Assembly: GCF_018474015.1 (NCBI RefSeq)
Contig: NZ_JAHCSG010000001.1
Span: forward strand, 1,116,001-1,180,000
DNA: 64,000 nt
Direction of reading: 5' to 3'
DNA from: Williamsia sp. CHRR-6
GTDB taxonomy: Bacteria > Actinomycetota > Actinomycetes > Mycobacteriales > Mycobacteriaceae
Part shown: positions 15,182-24,759 of the stretch, one piece after another
How the letters are laid out: each line of letters starts with the position of its first letter
Position numbering within the stretch: the first letter of the stretch is position 1
Notes under the pieces: generated by a model
Database searches by the model: none
Told to the model about the DNA's origin: nothing
What the model saw: only the letters and a program-made list of their open reading frames with translations
Translations under genes and position numbers: made by a program

Positions 15182-16684
15182 TCAGCGGTTCTTGCGGGTG
15201 GCCCGGGCGGTCAGCGCTCGCCACAACCGCAGCTGCAGGTCGCTCGAGCGGGTGTCGGCGGCGGTGAACGGAGCCGACATGAGGTTGGCGAAGCTGATCG
15301 GCATCCGCGAGTAGGTGACCGCGCGGGCGTGGGAGAACGTGGCAAACCCGAATTTGCCGTGGTAGCTACCCATTCCACTGGTCCCCACGCCACCGAAGGG
15401 CAACTCGGCCGAGAGCAGGTTGATGGCGAAGTCGTTGCCGTTCACCGATCCTGAGCGGGTGGTGCGCTGCAGCATCTCGTAGCGCGCGTTGTCCGGGCCG
15501 AACCAGTAGATGGTCAACGGGTGGCTGTGAGCGTTGATGTGGCCCACGGCCTCGGCGAGGTCACGGTAGGGGTAGACGGTGAGCACGGGTCCAAAGACCT
15601 CGTCCTCCTCGATCTTCATGCCGGCCTTCACCCCGGTCAGCACGGTAGGCGCGATCTTGCGCTTGTCGGCGTCGGGTAGCCGTTCACCGGCGGGGATCCA
15701 CTGACGTTGGGTGGCACCGAGATTCACCGCGTCCTCGACCAGTTCGACGATGCGCGTGTAGTTCTTCTCGTTGACCGTGGAGGTGAACTGATCGTTGTCG
15801 ACGATGGTGGGCAGCGTGGTTCGCCAGCGGTCGATCACCAGGTCGACGAACTGCTGCAGTTTCGCCTCGGGCACGAACGCGTAGTCGGGGCACAGACACA
15901 CCTGCCCGCTGTTGACCATCCGCGCGTCGGCCACCCGAGCCGCGGCGTCGGCGATGTCGGCGTCGACGTCGACGACCACTGGGTTCTTGCCGCCGAGTTC
16001 CAGGGTGACCGGCACCAGGTTGCGGCCGGCCTCCACCGCCACCGACGCACCCACCTCCGGTGAGCCGGTGAAGAACATGTGGTCGACCCGCAGCTTGGAG
16101 AAGTCGGCGCCCGACCCGTGGGCACCGGTCACGATCGCGAACTCCTCGAGCGAGAAGTAGTCGGGGGCGTGGCGGGCCAGCACGGCGGTGGTGCGATGGG
16201 TGACCGACGACGGTCGCATCATCACCCGGTTGCCGGCCGCGAAGGCCGCACCCGCAGGCACAACGGTCAGCTGCAGCGGGAAGTTCCACGGCCCCATGAT
16301 CCCCACCACTCCGAGCGGATCGTGGCGGATGCGCTGAGAGAACCCCATGGCACCCATGGCCGGGGCCACCTTCTCGGTCTTCATCCACTCGCGCAGATGT
16401 TTGCGCTGATGCGCCAGGTCGACCATGCAGCCGGCCACGTCGGTGGCCATCGACAGGTCCCGCGGCCGGGTACCGAAGTCTGCGTCGAGTGCCTCGGTGA
16501 TCTCCTCGGCGTGGTCGAGCAGCAACGACGCGAGCCGATTGATGCGATCGATGCGGGTATGGGCATCGGGGATGCCGTCACGCAGGAACGCAGCGCGTTG
16601 CAGCTCGAGAAGCTCGACGAGGGTCTGCTCGTCGGCCGACCGGACGGGCGCCGCCGGGGCCGGGCGCGTGCTGGGTGTGCTCAT
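15182..16684 (-). CDS. Aldehyde dehydrogenase, coniferyl-aldehyde-dehydrogenase-like
   Basis: 500 aa ALDH-superfamily enzyme. GIMGPWNFPLQLTVVPAGAAFAAGNRVMMRPS is the cofactor-binding entrance, FFTGSPEVGASV the Rossmann glycine turn, LELGGKNPV holds the catalytic Glu and NSGQVCLCPDYAFV the catalytic Cys. The overall layout (short protein, late PFGGVGTSGMGSYHGKFGF) resembles class 3/coniferyl aldehyde dehydrogenases. The usual K-P-S-E coenzyme motif reads RPSS. It would oxidise aromatic or medium-chain aldehydes with NAD(P). ATG 16684 has AAGGAG upstream. Its link to the phenolic acid decarboxylase nearby is only suggestive. Confidence 0.9.
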   Translation of the reverse strand: MSTPSTRPAPAAPVRSADEQTLVELLELQRAAFLRDGIPDAHTRIDRINRLASLLLDHAEEITEALDADFGTRPRDLSMATDVAGCMVDLAHQRKHLREWMKTEKVAPAMGAMGFSQRIRHDPLGVVGIMGPWNFPLQLTVVPAGAAFAAGNRVMMRPSSVTHRTTAVLARHAPDYFSLEEFAIVTGAHGSGADFSKLRVDHMFFTGSPEVGASVAVEAGRNLVPVTLELGGKNPVVVDVDADIADAAARVADARMVNSGQVCLCPDYAFVPEAKLQQFVDLVIDRWRTTLPTIVDNDQFTSTVNEKNYTRIVELVEDAVNLGATQRQWIPAGERLPDADKRKIAPTVLTGVKAGMKIEEDEVFGPVLTVYPYRDLAEAVGHINAHSHPLTIYWFGPDNARYEMLQRTTRSGSVNGNDFAINLLSAELPFGGVGTSGMGSYHGKFGFATFSHARAVTYSRMPISFANLMSAPFTAADTRSSDLQLRLWRALTARATRKNR

Positions 16685-16799
16685 GCGTCGATCTCCTTCG
16701 ATCGTCAATGACACAAACTCGTCGATGTGTCGCTTTGCAGTATGCGCCACGTCACACCGACTGCGCCACCGGGTCGCCCGGACCGTAGAGTGCGCCCCC

Positions 16800-17186
16800 A
16801 TGAGTGACCTGTTGCCCGTCATCGGACTGTGGTCGCTGGCGCTGGGCGCGCTGGCCGGTTTCGCGATGATCCTGGTGGTCGACGCACCACACCGGCTGCG
16901 AAAAATCGGCATCGCCCATCACCGACGCGTGTTCCAGACACACCTGGACTGGATACTGATGGGCCTGTTGCTGATCGGCGTGGGACTCGTCGCCACCGAC
17001 ACCCCGACGTGGGTACTGGTGGCGGTCACCGTGGGCGCGATCGTCAACCCGCTGCTGTTCGTCCCGCTTGCCTTCGACGAGACGATCCAGAAATCCCTCG
17101 TCTACCGAGTGGTGTCGGGGCTGTCGTTCGTGTCGTTGTCAGGCGGACTGATCGGCGTCGCCGCGGCCCAGACCCTGGCCTACTGA
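16800..17186 (+). CDS. Small four-helix integral membrane protein
   Basis: 128 aa with about four hydrophobic stretches (residues about 7-27, 48-70, 72-95, 104-126). No enzymatic motif. The start ATG 16800 is preceded by TAGAGT (16786-16791) at eight bases, leaderless-like, and no SD. Similar proteins of unknown function occur in mycobacteria. Divergent from the aldehyde dehydrogenase and convergent with lsr2. Confidence 0.7.
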   Translation: MSDLLPVIGLWSLALGALAGFAMILVVDAPHRLRKIGIAHHRRVFQTHLDWILMGLLLIGVGLVATDTPTWVLVAVTVGAIVNPLLFVPLAFDETIQKSLVYRVVSGLSFVSLSGGLIGVAAAQTLAY

Positions 17187-17230
17187 TGCGAACAATGAAT
17201 GTTCACATGAACGCGATGAGCGATGGTGAA

Positions 17231-17557
17231 TCAGTGCGCCTGGTTGTAGAGGTCGACGATTTCTGCCGACACCCGACCACGCGCTGACACCTCATAGCCG
17301 TTCTCGCGCGCCCATTCTCGAATTGCCGCCGTGTCGTTGGCCGGCGCGGCCGCTGCCGCCGCTTTTCCGCGCCGACGACCGCCGACGCGACGTGCGCTCT
17401 CGATCCATTCTTCGAGCTGTCCGCGCAACTTCTCGGCATTGTCGGTCGACAAGTCGATCTCGTAGGTCACTCCGTCAAGGCCGAATTCGACGGTCTCATC
17501 AGCGGACTTCGACTCGTCGGTGTCGTCGACAATGGTGACAGTGACTTTCTTGGCCAT
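17231..17557 (-). CDS. lsr2: Nucleoid-associated silencer Lsr2
   Basis: 108 aa. The N-terminal dimerisation domain (MAKKVTVTIVDD...VEFGLDGVTYEIDLST) and the C-terminal AT-hook-like DNA-binding domain with the R-G-R core (REWARENGYEVSARGRVSAEI) are both intact, joined by a basic RRRGKAAAAAA linker. Lsr2 is the actinobacterial H-NS analogue that coats AT-rich DNA and silences foreign genes. ATG 17557 follows GGGGAAG. It lies upstream of coaX in the same lsr2-lysS order as M. tuberculosis Rv3597c-Rv3598c. Confidence 0.96.
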   Translation of the reverse strand: MAKKVTVTIVDDTDESKSADETVEFGLDGVTYEIDLSTDNAEKLRGQLEEWIESARRVGGRRRGKAAAAAAPANDTAAIREWARENGYEVSARGRVSAEIVDLYNQAH

Positions 17558-17694
17558 GGTCTTCCCCAAATCGCAGTAGGTGAAACGGCACACATTCCAT
17601 CCCCGGGTAGGAATGAACATCCCCCAAAAATGTGACGCCAGCTCTCACACTGTAACCACACTTCTTGGCAATGGCCACAAACGTGGCCGTGAAA

Positions 17695-19218
17695 TCAGTC
17701 GTTCGGCTTCACCAGCGGGAAGAGGATGGTCTCGCGGATACCCAGGCCCGTGAGTGCCATCAGCAATCGGTCGATGCCCATTCCAGTGCCGGTGGTGGGG
17801 GGCATCCCGAATTCCATCGCGGTGAGAAAGTCCTCGTCGAGCGGCATCGCCTCGTCGTCACCGGCCGCGGCCAGTCGGGCCTGGTCGACGAATCGGGCCC
17901 GCTGGATCACCGGGTCGATCAACTCCGAATACCCCGTCGACAACTCGAACCCGCGCACGTAGAGATCCCATTTCTCCACCACCCCGTCGATCGAGCGGTG
18001 ATCCCGGGTCAACGGGGAGGTCTCGACGGGGAAATCCCGCACGAACAGCGGCGAAGAGATGGTCGAGCCCACCCGGTGTTCCCACAGTTCCTCGACCAAC
18101 TTGCCGTGGCCGTACCCCTTGTCGCGCGGCACCTGCAGGCCCACCCGGTCGGCGAGGGCGAACAGGTCGGTGACGGACGCGGTCGGGGTGATCTCCTCAC
18201 CCACCGATTCCGACAGCGACGGATACATCGACACCGTCGTCCACTCACCGGAAAAGTCGTATTCCGAGCCGTCGGCCAGGGTTGGTGTCAACGTGCCCAA
18301 CGCGCGCTGCGACACCTCCTGCACCAGTTCCCGGATCATCCGCGCCGAATCGTCGTAGGTGCCGTACGCCTGATACGTCTCCAACATGGCGAACTCCGGC
18401 GAGTGCGACGAATCCACGCCCTCGTTGCGGAAGTTGCGGTTGATCTCGAAAACGCGCTCGATCCCCCCGACGACGCACCGCTTGAGGAACAACTCCGGGG
18501 CGATCCGCAGGTACAGGTCGAGGTCCAACGCGTTGGAGTGGGTGATGAACGGACGCGCCGCGGCCCCGCCGTGCTGGGTCTGCAGCATCGGCGTCTCCAC
18601 CTCGAGAAAGTCGCGCTCGGCCAGCGCCGCCCGCAACTCGCGCACCACCGCCACTCGCAGCCGCGCGTTGTCGCGTGCGGCCGGCCGCACGATCAGATCC
18701 ACATAGCGCTGCCGAACGCGGGTCTCCTCGTTGAGATCTTTGTGCGTGACGGGCAAGGGCCGCAACGCTTTCGACGCGATCTCCCAGTGCTCGGCCAGGA
18801 CGCTCAGCTCGCCGGTGCGCGAACTGATCACCTGCCCACGCACGAACACGAAGTCACCGAGGTCGACGTCGGACTTCCATGCCGCCAACGCTTGTTCACC
18901 CACCCCGTTGAAGCTGACCATCACCTGCAGCTGCGTCCCGTCGCCCTCCTGCAAGGTGGCGAAGCACAGTTTGCCCTTGTTACGCAGGAAGATCACGCGA
19001 CCCGCGACGCCGACATGGTCGCCGGTCTCGGTGTCGGCTACGAGATCGGGGTACTGCGCGCGGATCTGGGCCAGCGAATGGGTGCGCGCCACCGACACCG
19101 GATAGGCCTGCCCGCCGTCGTCGATGATGCGAGCCCGCTTCTCCCGTCGGATCCGCAGCTGTTCGGGCAGATCGGATTCGGCCGCCGCGGGCGGGCGCGG
19201 CTGGGATGCATCACTCAC
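17695..19218 (-). CDS. lysS: Lysyl-tRNA synthetase, class II
   Basis: 507 aa. An OB-fold anticodon-binding domain (residues about 60-170) is followed by the class II core: motif 2 ([20 protein letters not shown]) and motif 3 ([15 protein letters not shown]). It charges tRNA-Lys. The start GTG 19218 has TAGGCT (minus strand, 19225-19230) six bases upstream, so the mRNA may be leaderless. Lsr2 follows after 137 bases. Confidence 0.95.
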   Translation of the reverse strand: MSDASQPRPPAAAESDLPEQLRIRREKRARIIDDGGQAYPVSVARTHSLAQIRAQYPDLVADTETGDHVGVAGRVIFLRNKGKLCFATLQEGDGTQLQVMVSFNGVGEQALAAWKSDVDLGDFVFVRGQVISSRTGELSVLAEHWEIASKALRPLPVTHKDLNEETRVRQRYVDLIVRPAARDNARLRVAVVRELRAALAERDFLEVETPMLQTQHGGAAARPFITHSNALDLDLYLRIAPELFLKRCVVGGIERVFEINRNFRNEGVDSSHSPEFAMLETYQAYGTYDDSARMIRELVQEVSQRALGTLTPTLADGSEYDFSGEWTTVSMYPSLSESVGEEITPTASVTDLFALADRVGLQVPRDKGYGHGKLVEELWEHRVGSTISSPLFVRDFPVETSPLTRDHRSIDGVVEKWDLYVRGFELSTGYSELIDPVIQRARFVDQARLAAAGDDEAMPLDEDFLTAMEFGMPPTTGTGMGIDRLLMALTGLGIRETILFPLVKPND

Positions 19219-19224
19219 CGCGAC

Positions 19225-19230
19225 AGCCTA
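19225..19230 (-). promoter_or_regulatory. Leaderless-type -10 element before lysS
   Basis: TAGGCT read on the minus strand, six bases before GTG 19218. Confidence 0.4.
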
Positions 19231-19282
19231 TCGGCCCGCCCCGCCGGCTTCTCCGGCAAGTGTGGTGACCCCGATCAGCCGA

Positions 19283-19678
19283 TCAGTGCGCGGCGATGGT
19301 GGCCAGGTCGCGCCGCGCGGTCGCGGTCCATGCCGCAGGTCGACGCGAGGCCAGGCCCGCCACCCCACCGAGCAGGTACCGGGCCCCGGTCACCCCGCGG
19401 GCGTGCAGATGCCACACCCACCACTCGGCGTCGATGCCGTCGGCGCTGAGCAACACCCACCGCGTCTCGGCGGTGGCGCTGCACAGCGCCGCCGGTCCGC
19501 CGGGGGTGAGGCGGTCGAGCACCAGGTCAGGATCGATGGCCAGAGCCCCGGCGATGACCCCGCCCGCCGCCCGTTGGGCGTGAGTGCGCACGTCGACGAG
19601 GACGACATCGGAACCGGCGCGCTCGAGCGCGTCGATGGTCAGGGAGAGGGGGTGCACAGACGTGGCCGTGATCGGCAT
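19283..19678 (-). CDS. Rhodanese-fold protein with the active-site Cys and Arg replaced
   Basis: 131 aa rhodanese fold: VLVDVRTHAQRAAGGVIAGALAI matches the DVR...GHIPGA entry motif, and ARYLLGGVAGL the closing GG segment. Where active rhodaneses have C-x-x-G-x-R-S after the central strand, this protein reads VLLSADGIDAEW: Ser78 takes the Cys position and Asp83 the Arg position. Sulfur transfer is therefore not expected; a binding or structural role is more likely. Start ATG 19678 has GAGG six bases upstream. It lies between lysS and coaX. Confidence 0.75.
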   Translation of the reverse strand: MPITATSVHPLSLTIDALERAGSDVVLVDVRTHAQRAAGGVIAGALAIDPDLVLDRLTPGGPAALCSATAETRWVLLSADGIDAEWWVWHLHARGVTGARYLLGGVAGLASRRPAAWTATARRDLATIAAH

Positions 19679-19847
19679 GAGAAACCTCGAGGGATGTGAG
19701 CGGCGGGCAGCAGGACGGGCGGGGCGGTCAGCCCCGACAACACTCCTGCGCACACATTCCGGTCACGCCGTTCATGGTGACACGCCACCCTGGTCGCCGT
19801 CACGACCCCGGCCGGGTTTCGATTGCGCCGGGTTTAAGGCGACCCAC

Positions 19848-20657
19848 TCACCGCTTCTTGGCGCGGGGACCCTCGTCTTGGCGTTCGAACACCCGTCGCA
19901 GACCGTCGAGGGTGAGATAGGTGTGGTGGACATCGAGCGTGCGGCACTCGTCGAACACCAGCGGCGCCAGGTATCCGGTGGCCACCACGGTCACCTCGTC
20001 GTCGGGTCCGAATCCGGGGACCTCGCGCCGCACCCGACCCACCAGCCCATCGACCTGCCCTGCGAACCCGTACAGCACCCCCGACTGCACGGCCTCCACG
20101 GTGTTCTTGCCGACCACGCTGCGCGGTGGCAACAGCTCGACGGTGCGCAACGCCACCGCGCGAGCGGCCAGCGCGTCCACCGCCAGATCGATACCCGGCG
20201 CGATGGCCCCACCGAGGAACTCCCCTTTCGCCGAGACGACGTCCACCAGCGTGGTGGTTCCGAAATCGACGATGATGCAAGCGGTTTCGTATGTCCCGAA
20301 GGCGCCCAACGCGTTGGCCACCCGATCGGTACCCACCTCCTTGGGGTTGTCCACCAGCAGGGCCACCCCGGTACGCAGGCCCGGTTCAAGCAACACGTGT
20401 GGTCCCGACCCGAAATAGCGCGGCACCATCACCCGCAGCTCGCGCAGCAGCGCGGGCACCGTGGACAGACCCACCACCGACACCACGCGCTGCACATCGT
20501 CACCGAGCAGTCCACGCAGCGTCAGCGCCAACTCGTCGGCGGTGGTCCGGGGTTGGGTGTGAATACGCCAGTCCTGCACCAGCTTCGCGTGATCTCCGCG
20601 GCCGGCGAACACCCCGATGTGGATGTTGGTGTTGCCGATGTCGAGCGCCAGCAGCAT
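19848..20657 (-). CDS. coaX: Type III pantothenate kinase
   Basis: 269 aa. MLLALDIGNTNIHIGVF is the phosphate-1 motif, GTDRVANALGA and IIVDFGTTTLVDVVSAKGEFLGGAIAPGI the further ASKHA-fold motifs of CoaX. It phosphorylates pantothenate, the first step from vitamin B5 to coenzyme A. It follows panD by three bases, within the panC-panD-coaX operon, so precursor synthesis and activation are made together. Matches Rv3600c in place and length. Confidence 0.95.
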   Translation of the reverse strand: MLLALDIGNTNIHIGVFAGRGDHAKLVQDWRIHTQPRTTADELALTLRGLLGDDVQRVVSVVGLSTVPALLRELRVMVPRYFGSGPHVLLEPGLRTGVALLVDNPKEVGTDRVANALGAFGTYETACIIVDFGTTTLVDVVSAKGEFLGGAIAPGIDLAVDALAARAVALRTVELLPPRSVVGKNTVEAVQSGVLYGFAGQVDGLVGRVRREVPGFGPDDEVTVVATGYLAPLVFDECRTLDVHHTYLTLDGLRRVFERQDEGPRAKKR

Positions 20658-20660
20658 CGA

Positions 20661-21098
20661 TCAGCCTCGGCGCGCGCCGGCGGTGCTGACGAGGTCACGC
20701 GGGTCCGACAGCCCCGAGCCCGCCGGGGCGTGCGCCGGATCGACCCCGAGCTCGGTGATCGCGTTGTGCGCGTCGACGAACACCACGTTGGGACGGTAGT
20801 CGGCCACCTCCTCGGGGCTGAGGATGCCGTAGGCGATGATGATCACCAGATCACCTGGATGTACCAGATGCGCTGCGGCACCGTTGATCCCGATCACCCC
20901 GCTGCCGGGCGCACCGGCGATGGCGTAGGTCTCCAACCGCGCACCGTTGTCGATGTCGACGATGGTGACCTGTTCGCCCTCAAGGATGTCGGCGGCGGCC
21001 AGCAGATCGGAGTCGATGGTCACCGAGCCCACATAGTGCAGGTCGGCCTGGGTGACCGTGGCCCGATGGATCTTCGCGGTCATCATGGTTCGGAACAT
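20661..21098 (-). CDS. panD: Aspartate 1-decarboxylase (pro-enzyme)
   Basis: 145 aa. The self-cleavage site Gly24-Ser25 in YVGSVTID is intact; cleavage makes the pyruvoyl cofactor from Ser25. [32 protein letters not shown] is the rest of the core. It makes beta-alanine from aspartate for pantothenate synthesis. The tail after about residue 120 ([17 protein letters not shown]...) resembles the flexible mycobacterial C-terminus, where pyrazinoic-acid-resistance mutations fall. Start ATG 21098 has GAAGGGAAG in the end of panC. Confidence 0.95.
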   Translation of the reverse strand: MFRTMMTAKIHRATVTQADLHYVGSVTIDSDLLAAADILEGEQVTIVDIDNGARLETYAIAGAPGSGVIGINGAAAHLVHPGDLVIIIAYGILSPEEVADYRPNVVFVDAHNAITELGVDPAHAPAGSGLSDPRDLVSTAGARRG

Positions 21099-21104
21099 GG
21101 TCGG

Positions 21105-22007
21105 CTACTTCCCTTCTGAGGCGGTCTTGGCGAGGAACCCGGTGCCCACCGCGACACCTACGTTGTCGATGAGCCGGGTGCGGCCCAACCGGGCGGCCAC
21201 CAGCAGGCGGCCGTCACCCTGCTTGGGTGGTTCACCCAGATCGGTGCCGCGCACCTGCAGGTAGTCGACGTCCAGCTCGGGTTGGGTGGCCAGAACCGAC
21301 TGTGCCGCAGCGACTATCGCCTGCACGCCACCGGCAGCGGCGTGGGCGCCCGCGATGAGGGCGGCCGACAGGGTGGTGGCGATGTGGCGTTGCTGGGCGT
21401 CGAGGTAGGCGTTGCGGCTCGACAATGCCAGCCCGTCGGCTTCGCGGACCGTGGGCACGCCGACGATCTGTACGTCGAGGTTGAGGTCAGTGGCCATCTG
21501 CCGCACCAACACCAACTGCTGGTAGTCCTTCTCCCCGAAGTAGGCCGCGTGCGGAGCGGCGATGGTCAGCAGTTTGGCCACCACCGTCAGCATCCCCGCG
21601 AAATGCCCTGGGCGCGAAGCTCCTTCGAGGATGTCCCCGACCGGTCCGGGGTGCACGGTGGTGCGCGGGCCATTGGGGTACATCGCGGTGGCGGTGGGCG
21701 CGAACACCAACTCCACCCCCAGAGTCTCCAGCAGCGCGACGTCGGCGTCGAAGGTGCGCGGGTAAGCGTCGAGATCCTCACCGGCCCCGAACTGCAGGGG
21801 GTTGACGAAGATCGACACGATGACCACCGCGGGGCCCTGGGCTTTGGCCGCACGCACCAGCTCGGCGTGGCCGGCATGCAAGGCGCCCATGGTCGGCACC
21901 AGCACCACCCGCTTTCCGGTGGCGCGCAACGCCCTGGAAACCCGGTTGAGTTCCGCCGGGTCGCGGTGGACCGTCAACGATCCGGGCACGTAAGGACGTG
22001 GGTTCAC
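21105..22007 (-). CDS. panC: Pantothenate synthetase
   Basis: 300 aa. The HIGH-like site is [10 protein letters not shown], with [29 protein letters not shown] and the KMSKS-like SSRNAYL following. It condenses pantoate and beta-alanine with ATP. GTG 22007 overlaps the stop of the upstream Rossmann gene as GTGA. First of the panC-panD-coaX run. Confidence 0.95.
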   Translation of the reverse strand: MNPRPYVPGSLTVHRDPAELNRVSRALRATGKRVVLVPTMGALHAGHAELVRAAKAQGPAVVIVSIFVNPLQFGAGEDLDAYPRTFDADVALLETLGVELVFAPTATAMYPNGPRTTVHPGPVGDILEGASRPGHFAGMLTVVAKLLTIAAPHAAYFGEKDYQQLVLVRQMATDLNLDVQIVGVPTVREADGLALSSRNAYLDAQQRHIATTLSAALIAGAHAAAGGVQAIVAAAQSVLATQPELDVDYLQVRGTDLGEPPKQGDGRLLVAARLGRTRLIDNVGVAVGTGFLAKTASEGK

Positions 22008-22936
22008 GACAGGTCGCCTTTCAAGACGTCGATGAGGTCGGCCGGGGCGTCGGTGTAGGAGGCCGCGCGCAGCGACATGGCCTGATAGTTCTGCGCCAGA
22101 GGCGGATCGGCGTCGAGCAACGCCTGCAGATGGCGCGCGACAGCCGCTGCGTCGCCACGAGCCACCGGGCCGGTGAGCGCACGCGGACCCAACTCCAGAG
22201 CGTTGCGCAAGGCGGCGGTGACCAGTGGCGCCAGCAGTCGCTGCGCCAGACCGTCGGCGAGGTGGTCGCTGGGCGCCGCGCTGTAGCGCGCCTCGTCGGG
22301 AATCTCCTGACCCACCAGAGCGATTCGCAGCGCGGCCACCGAATCGCAGATGAGGGTGACGAGATGGTTGGCCCCGTGCGCCAACGCCGCGTGATAAAGC
22401 GTGCGGGCTTCTTCGCGTACCCGCACCGGCTCGCCACCCATCTCGATCACCAGCGACGACCCGATGGCGTAGCCCACCTCGTCGGCGGCAGTCACCCCGA
22501 AACATGCTGAACGCAACCGCAGTACATCGTCGTCGGTGTCGACGAACGTCATGGCCGGGTGCAGCGCCAGTGGGATGACACCGAGGTCGGTGAGCGGGGC
22601 GAGGACGGTGATGCCGTGGGCGCCTGCAGTGTGGGCGACGATGGTGCCCGGCCGCACCGCGCCACTGGCGGCGAGGTCGGCGATCACCGCGACGAGTTGA
22701 TCGTCGGGGACGCTGATGAGCAGCAGTTCCGAACGGGCGGCGACGGTGCGGGCGTCGAGGAGCTGCGATTCGGGGAGGCGACGGGCGGCGCGAGCTCGAG
22801 AGGCCTGCGAACGGGCTACGACCGAGCCGACGACGTGGTCGGCGGCTTCCAGAGCGGCCCCCAAAGCGGTGCCGACACGTCCGGCCGAGATGATGCCGAC
22901 GCTCAGGCGCGCAGGCGCAAAAGCCGGTGAGGTCAC
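22004..22936 (-). CDS. Rossmann-like / DUF2520 oxidoreductase-type protein of the pan operon
   Basis: 310 aa. [18 protein letters not shown] is an NAD(P)-binding glycine loop and the C-terminal helical half ([17 protein letters not shown] onward) is DUF2520, together resembling proline and ketopantoate reductases in layout. GTG 22936 has GGAGG upstream and is the first gene of the panC-panD-coaX operon, as Rv3603c is in M. tuberculosis. Reduction of ketopantoate to pantoate is an attractive guess from context, but the sequence does not prove it. Confidence 0.8.
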   Translation of the reverse strand: MTSPAFAPARLSVGIISAGRVGTALGAALEAADHVVGSVVARSQASRARAARRLPESQLLDARTVAARSELLLISVPDDQLVAVIADLAASGAVRPGTIVAHTAGAHGITVLAPLTDLGVIPLALHPAMTFVDTDDDVLRLRSACFGVTAADEVGYAIGSSLVIEMGGEPVRVREEARTLYHAALAHGANHLVTLICDSVAALRIALVGQEIPDEARYSAAPSDHLADGLAQRLLAPLVTAALRNALELGPRALTGPVARGDAAAVARHLQALLDADPPLAQNYQAMSLRAASYTDAPADLIDVLKGDLS

Positions 22937-23016
22937 CGTTGTCCTCCGAAAGGTCGTTCCAGTCCCGATGTCGCGGGTACCGGACGTGAAACCAGCCTAA
23001 GCGCTGTTCGCGACCC

Positions 23017-23180
23017 TCACCCAGCCGCTGTGAGCGGTGTCACCTTCGAGCACCAGATGAACTCACCCTCGTCCTGGCTGGTGACGATACCCATGCGGAT
23101 GAACCCGCACTTGCCCAGGACACGCCGGCCGGCGAGGTTGTCGGGTGTGGTCAGCTCCACCCCGTCGACAACACCGAGCG
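23017..23180 (-). pseudogene. Remnant of a GNAT acetyltransferase C-terminus
   Basis: Between the DUF6779 stop and the DUF2520 start, one minus-strand frame reads LGVVDGVELTTPDNLAGR, then RVLGKCGFIRMGIV and [10 protein letters not shown] before a TGA at 23017-23019. This is the last 50 or so residues of a RimJ/RimL-type GNAT domain (N-x-A-S/G-R-x-V-L-x-K-x-G-F motif). The acetyl-CoA loop and everything upstream are missing; the frame runs straight into the end of the neighbouring gene with no start. Best explained as a deletion remnant. Confidence 0.6.
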
Positions 23181-24143
23181 TCAGGCGTCGCGACGACGGC
23201 GTCCACCGCCACGGCCGCCGGTGCTGCCGAACTGTTGGATCAGATCGGCGACCGACCGTCCCGCGACGTGCGCTCCGGGGTCGACGGGCTCGGGTTCAGG
23301 AGCGGGCGGCTGGCCGTTGACCGCGCCACCGCGTCCGTGGCGACCACCGGTGTACGGCGGCTCTTGAGTGGGTAGCGGCTCTTCGACCACGTCGATGATC
23401 GGCTCGGCGGCGACGGGCTCGGGCGCGCGGGCCGGAGCAGGTGGCGCTGCGGCTGCCGCTTGCTCTCGACTGATGGGCTCCCACGAGTCGGTGGGCGCGT
23501 CGTCGGTGAACTGCGCGGTGGCAGGCACCACCGGCGGCGCCTCGTCGGTGACCACTGGGATCACCTCGGTCATCTGATGCGGCTCGGCGATGGGAACCGG
23601 CGTGGACCCGGTGTCAGGTTCGGTGCTCGCGAAGTCACGTTCGGCAGCCGCGCCGTCGGCGGCGAAACCACGCGCGATCTGGCGGAGCCGCTCGTTTTCC
23701 AACGCGGTCCGCTGCTCGGGCAGATCGCCCATCAGGTTCTGCAGGCTGGCCCGCAGCGCCTCCACCTGGTTTTTGAGCTCGCGCAGCTCTTCGTTTGTCT
23801 CCGAACGCACCTCGCGACGGATCTGGGCCTCCACGCCCAGCTCGTACTGGCGGCGCGCGGTGATCTCACGTTCGAGCTGCAACTCGTACACCAGCCGCAG
23901 ATCACGCGCCTTGGCCTCGGCCGAGTCGGCGGCGCGCCGGAACTTGGTCACCAGGATCGCGCCGATCACCGCCGCCCACAACGCCGCGATGACCGCGATG
24001 CTGGCCGCGATGTTGCGGGTACCGCTGATGACCAGCGCGACGCTGGCACCGATCGACAACAACAGCAGCAGACCGAGCAGCCACTGAGCCGGACCGCGTC
24101 GGACCCGACGCGAGTCTGCGGTGCGTGCCGACGAGGACGTCAT
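23181..24143 (-). CDS. DUF6779-type membrane protein (Rv3604c-like)
   Basis: 320 aa. Two hydrophobic segments (residues about 22-40 and 46-66) are followed by a charged coiled-coil region (about 75-150: LRLVYELQLEREITARRQYELGVEAQ...) and a long Pro/Ala/Glu-rich disordered tail ending in Gly/Arg (GGRGGGRRRRDA). It matches the position and build of M. tuberculosis Rv3604c, function unknown. Start ATG 24143; a TTG three codons upstream is possible. A membrane anchor with an intracellular coiled coil suggests a scaffold role, but this is inference. Confidence 0.75.
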   Translation of the reverse strand: MTSSSARTADSRRVRRGPAQWLLGLLLLLSIGASVALVISGTRNIAASIAVIAALWAAVIGAILVTKFRRAADSAEAKARDLRLVYELQLEREITARRQYELGVEAQIRREVRSETNEELRELKNQVEALRASLQNLMGDLPEQRTALENERLRQIARGFAADGAAAERDFASTEPDTGSTPVPIAEPHQMTEVIPVVTDEAPPVVPATAQFTDDAPTDSWEPISREQAAAAAPPAPARAPEPVAAEPIIDVVEEPLPTQEPPYTGGRHGRGGAVNGQPPAPEPEPVDPGAHVAGRSVADLIQQFGSTGGRGGGRRRRDA

Positions 24144-24231
24144 GGGGGTCAACTTACCCGCGAACCGGACTCCGACACGCGACCCGACCTCGGAGAGTCA
24201 CACAAATGATGCACTTTGTCGGATCGACAGT

Positions 24232-24759
24232 TCAGGCTGCCGCTTCGTCGGTCGGATCGTCGGGAGTGCGGCAGGTGTACTCCAGCCACAACGCCGCCGC
24301 ACCCAACGCGATGGCCCCGATCAGCCCGATGATCGCCGCCGGGCGGTCGTGCGCGGCGGCTGAGGAGTCGCGCAGCGACAGCAGATAGATCAGCAGCCCC
24401 GTCCACACCCCCACAGCCAAGGCAGACAACAATGCCGACGACTTGGCCAGGGCCACCACCCGCGCCGCGGTGAGTGGGTGCAGTTGCCCGCGGGCCGCGC
24501 CCACCTGCGACTCGGAGATACGCGCACGCACGATGAACGCTATGACCAACTCCACCACCGCCAGCACGTAGAGCACCACCCCGGCCAACAACGGCAGCGG
24601 AGGCAGGCTGCCGTAGTTGACCCGCACCAACAGCCAGGTGATCAGCGCGACCACCGCGGCGATGCCCACCAGGTCACGCACCCGCGTGGGGGTGAGGGTC
24701 GGCTCGGGTTCGGGTCCGTCGCCGGGTCGAGGACGAGGGGCATCGGGGTGAGGGCTCAC
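24232..24759 (-). CDS. DUF3180 four-helix membrane protein (Rv3605c-like)
   Basis: 175 aa with about four transmembrane stretches ([38 protein letters not shown], the [20 protein letters not shown] region, [18 protein letters not shown]) and a Pro-rich N-terminus. DUF3180 members always sit after folK in actinobacteria, as here. GTG 24759 overlaps the folK stop (GTGA). Function unknown. Confidence 0.85.
   Translation of the reverse strand: MSPHPDAPRPRPGDGPEPEPTLTPTRVRDLVGIAAVVALITWLLVRVNYGSLPPLPLLAGVVLYVLAVVELVIAFIVRARISESQVGAARGQLHPLTAARVVALAKSSALLSALAVGVWTGLLIYLLSLRDSSAAAHDRPAAIIGLIGAIALGAAALWLEYTCRTPDDPTDEAAA

Noticed and set aside
17187-17230. GAACA-N5-TGTTC inverted repeat between the membrane protein and lsr2
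   Set aside because: Five-bp arms only; too weak to call a terminator or operator.
17665-19449. A 594-codon plus-strand frame opposite lysS
   Set aside because: Exact antisense of a complete class II synthetase; no domain of its own.
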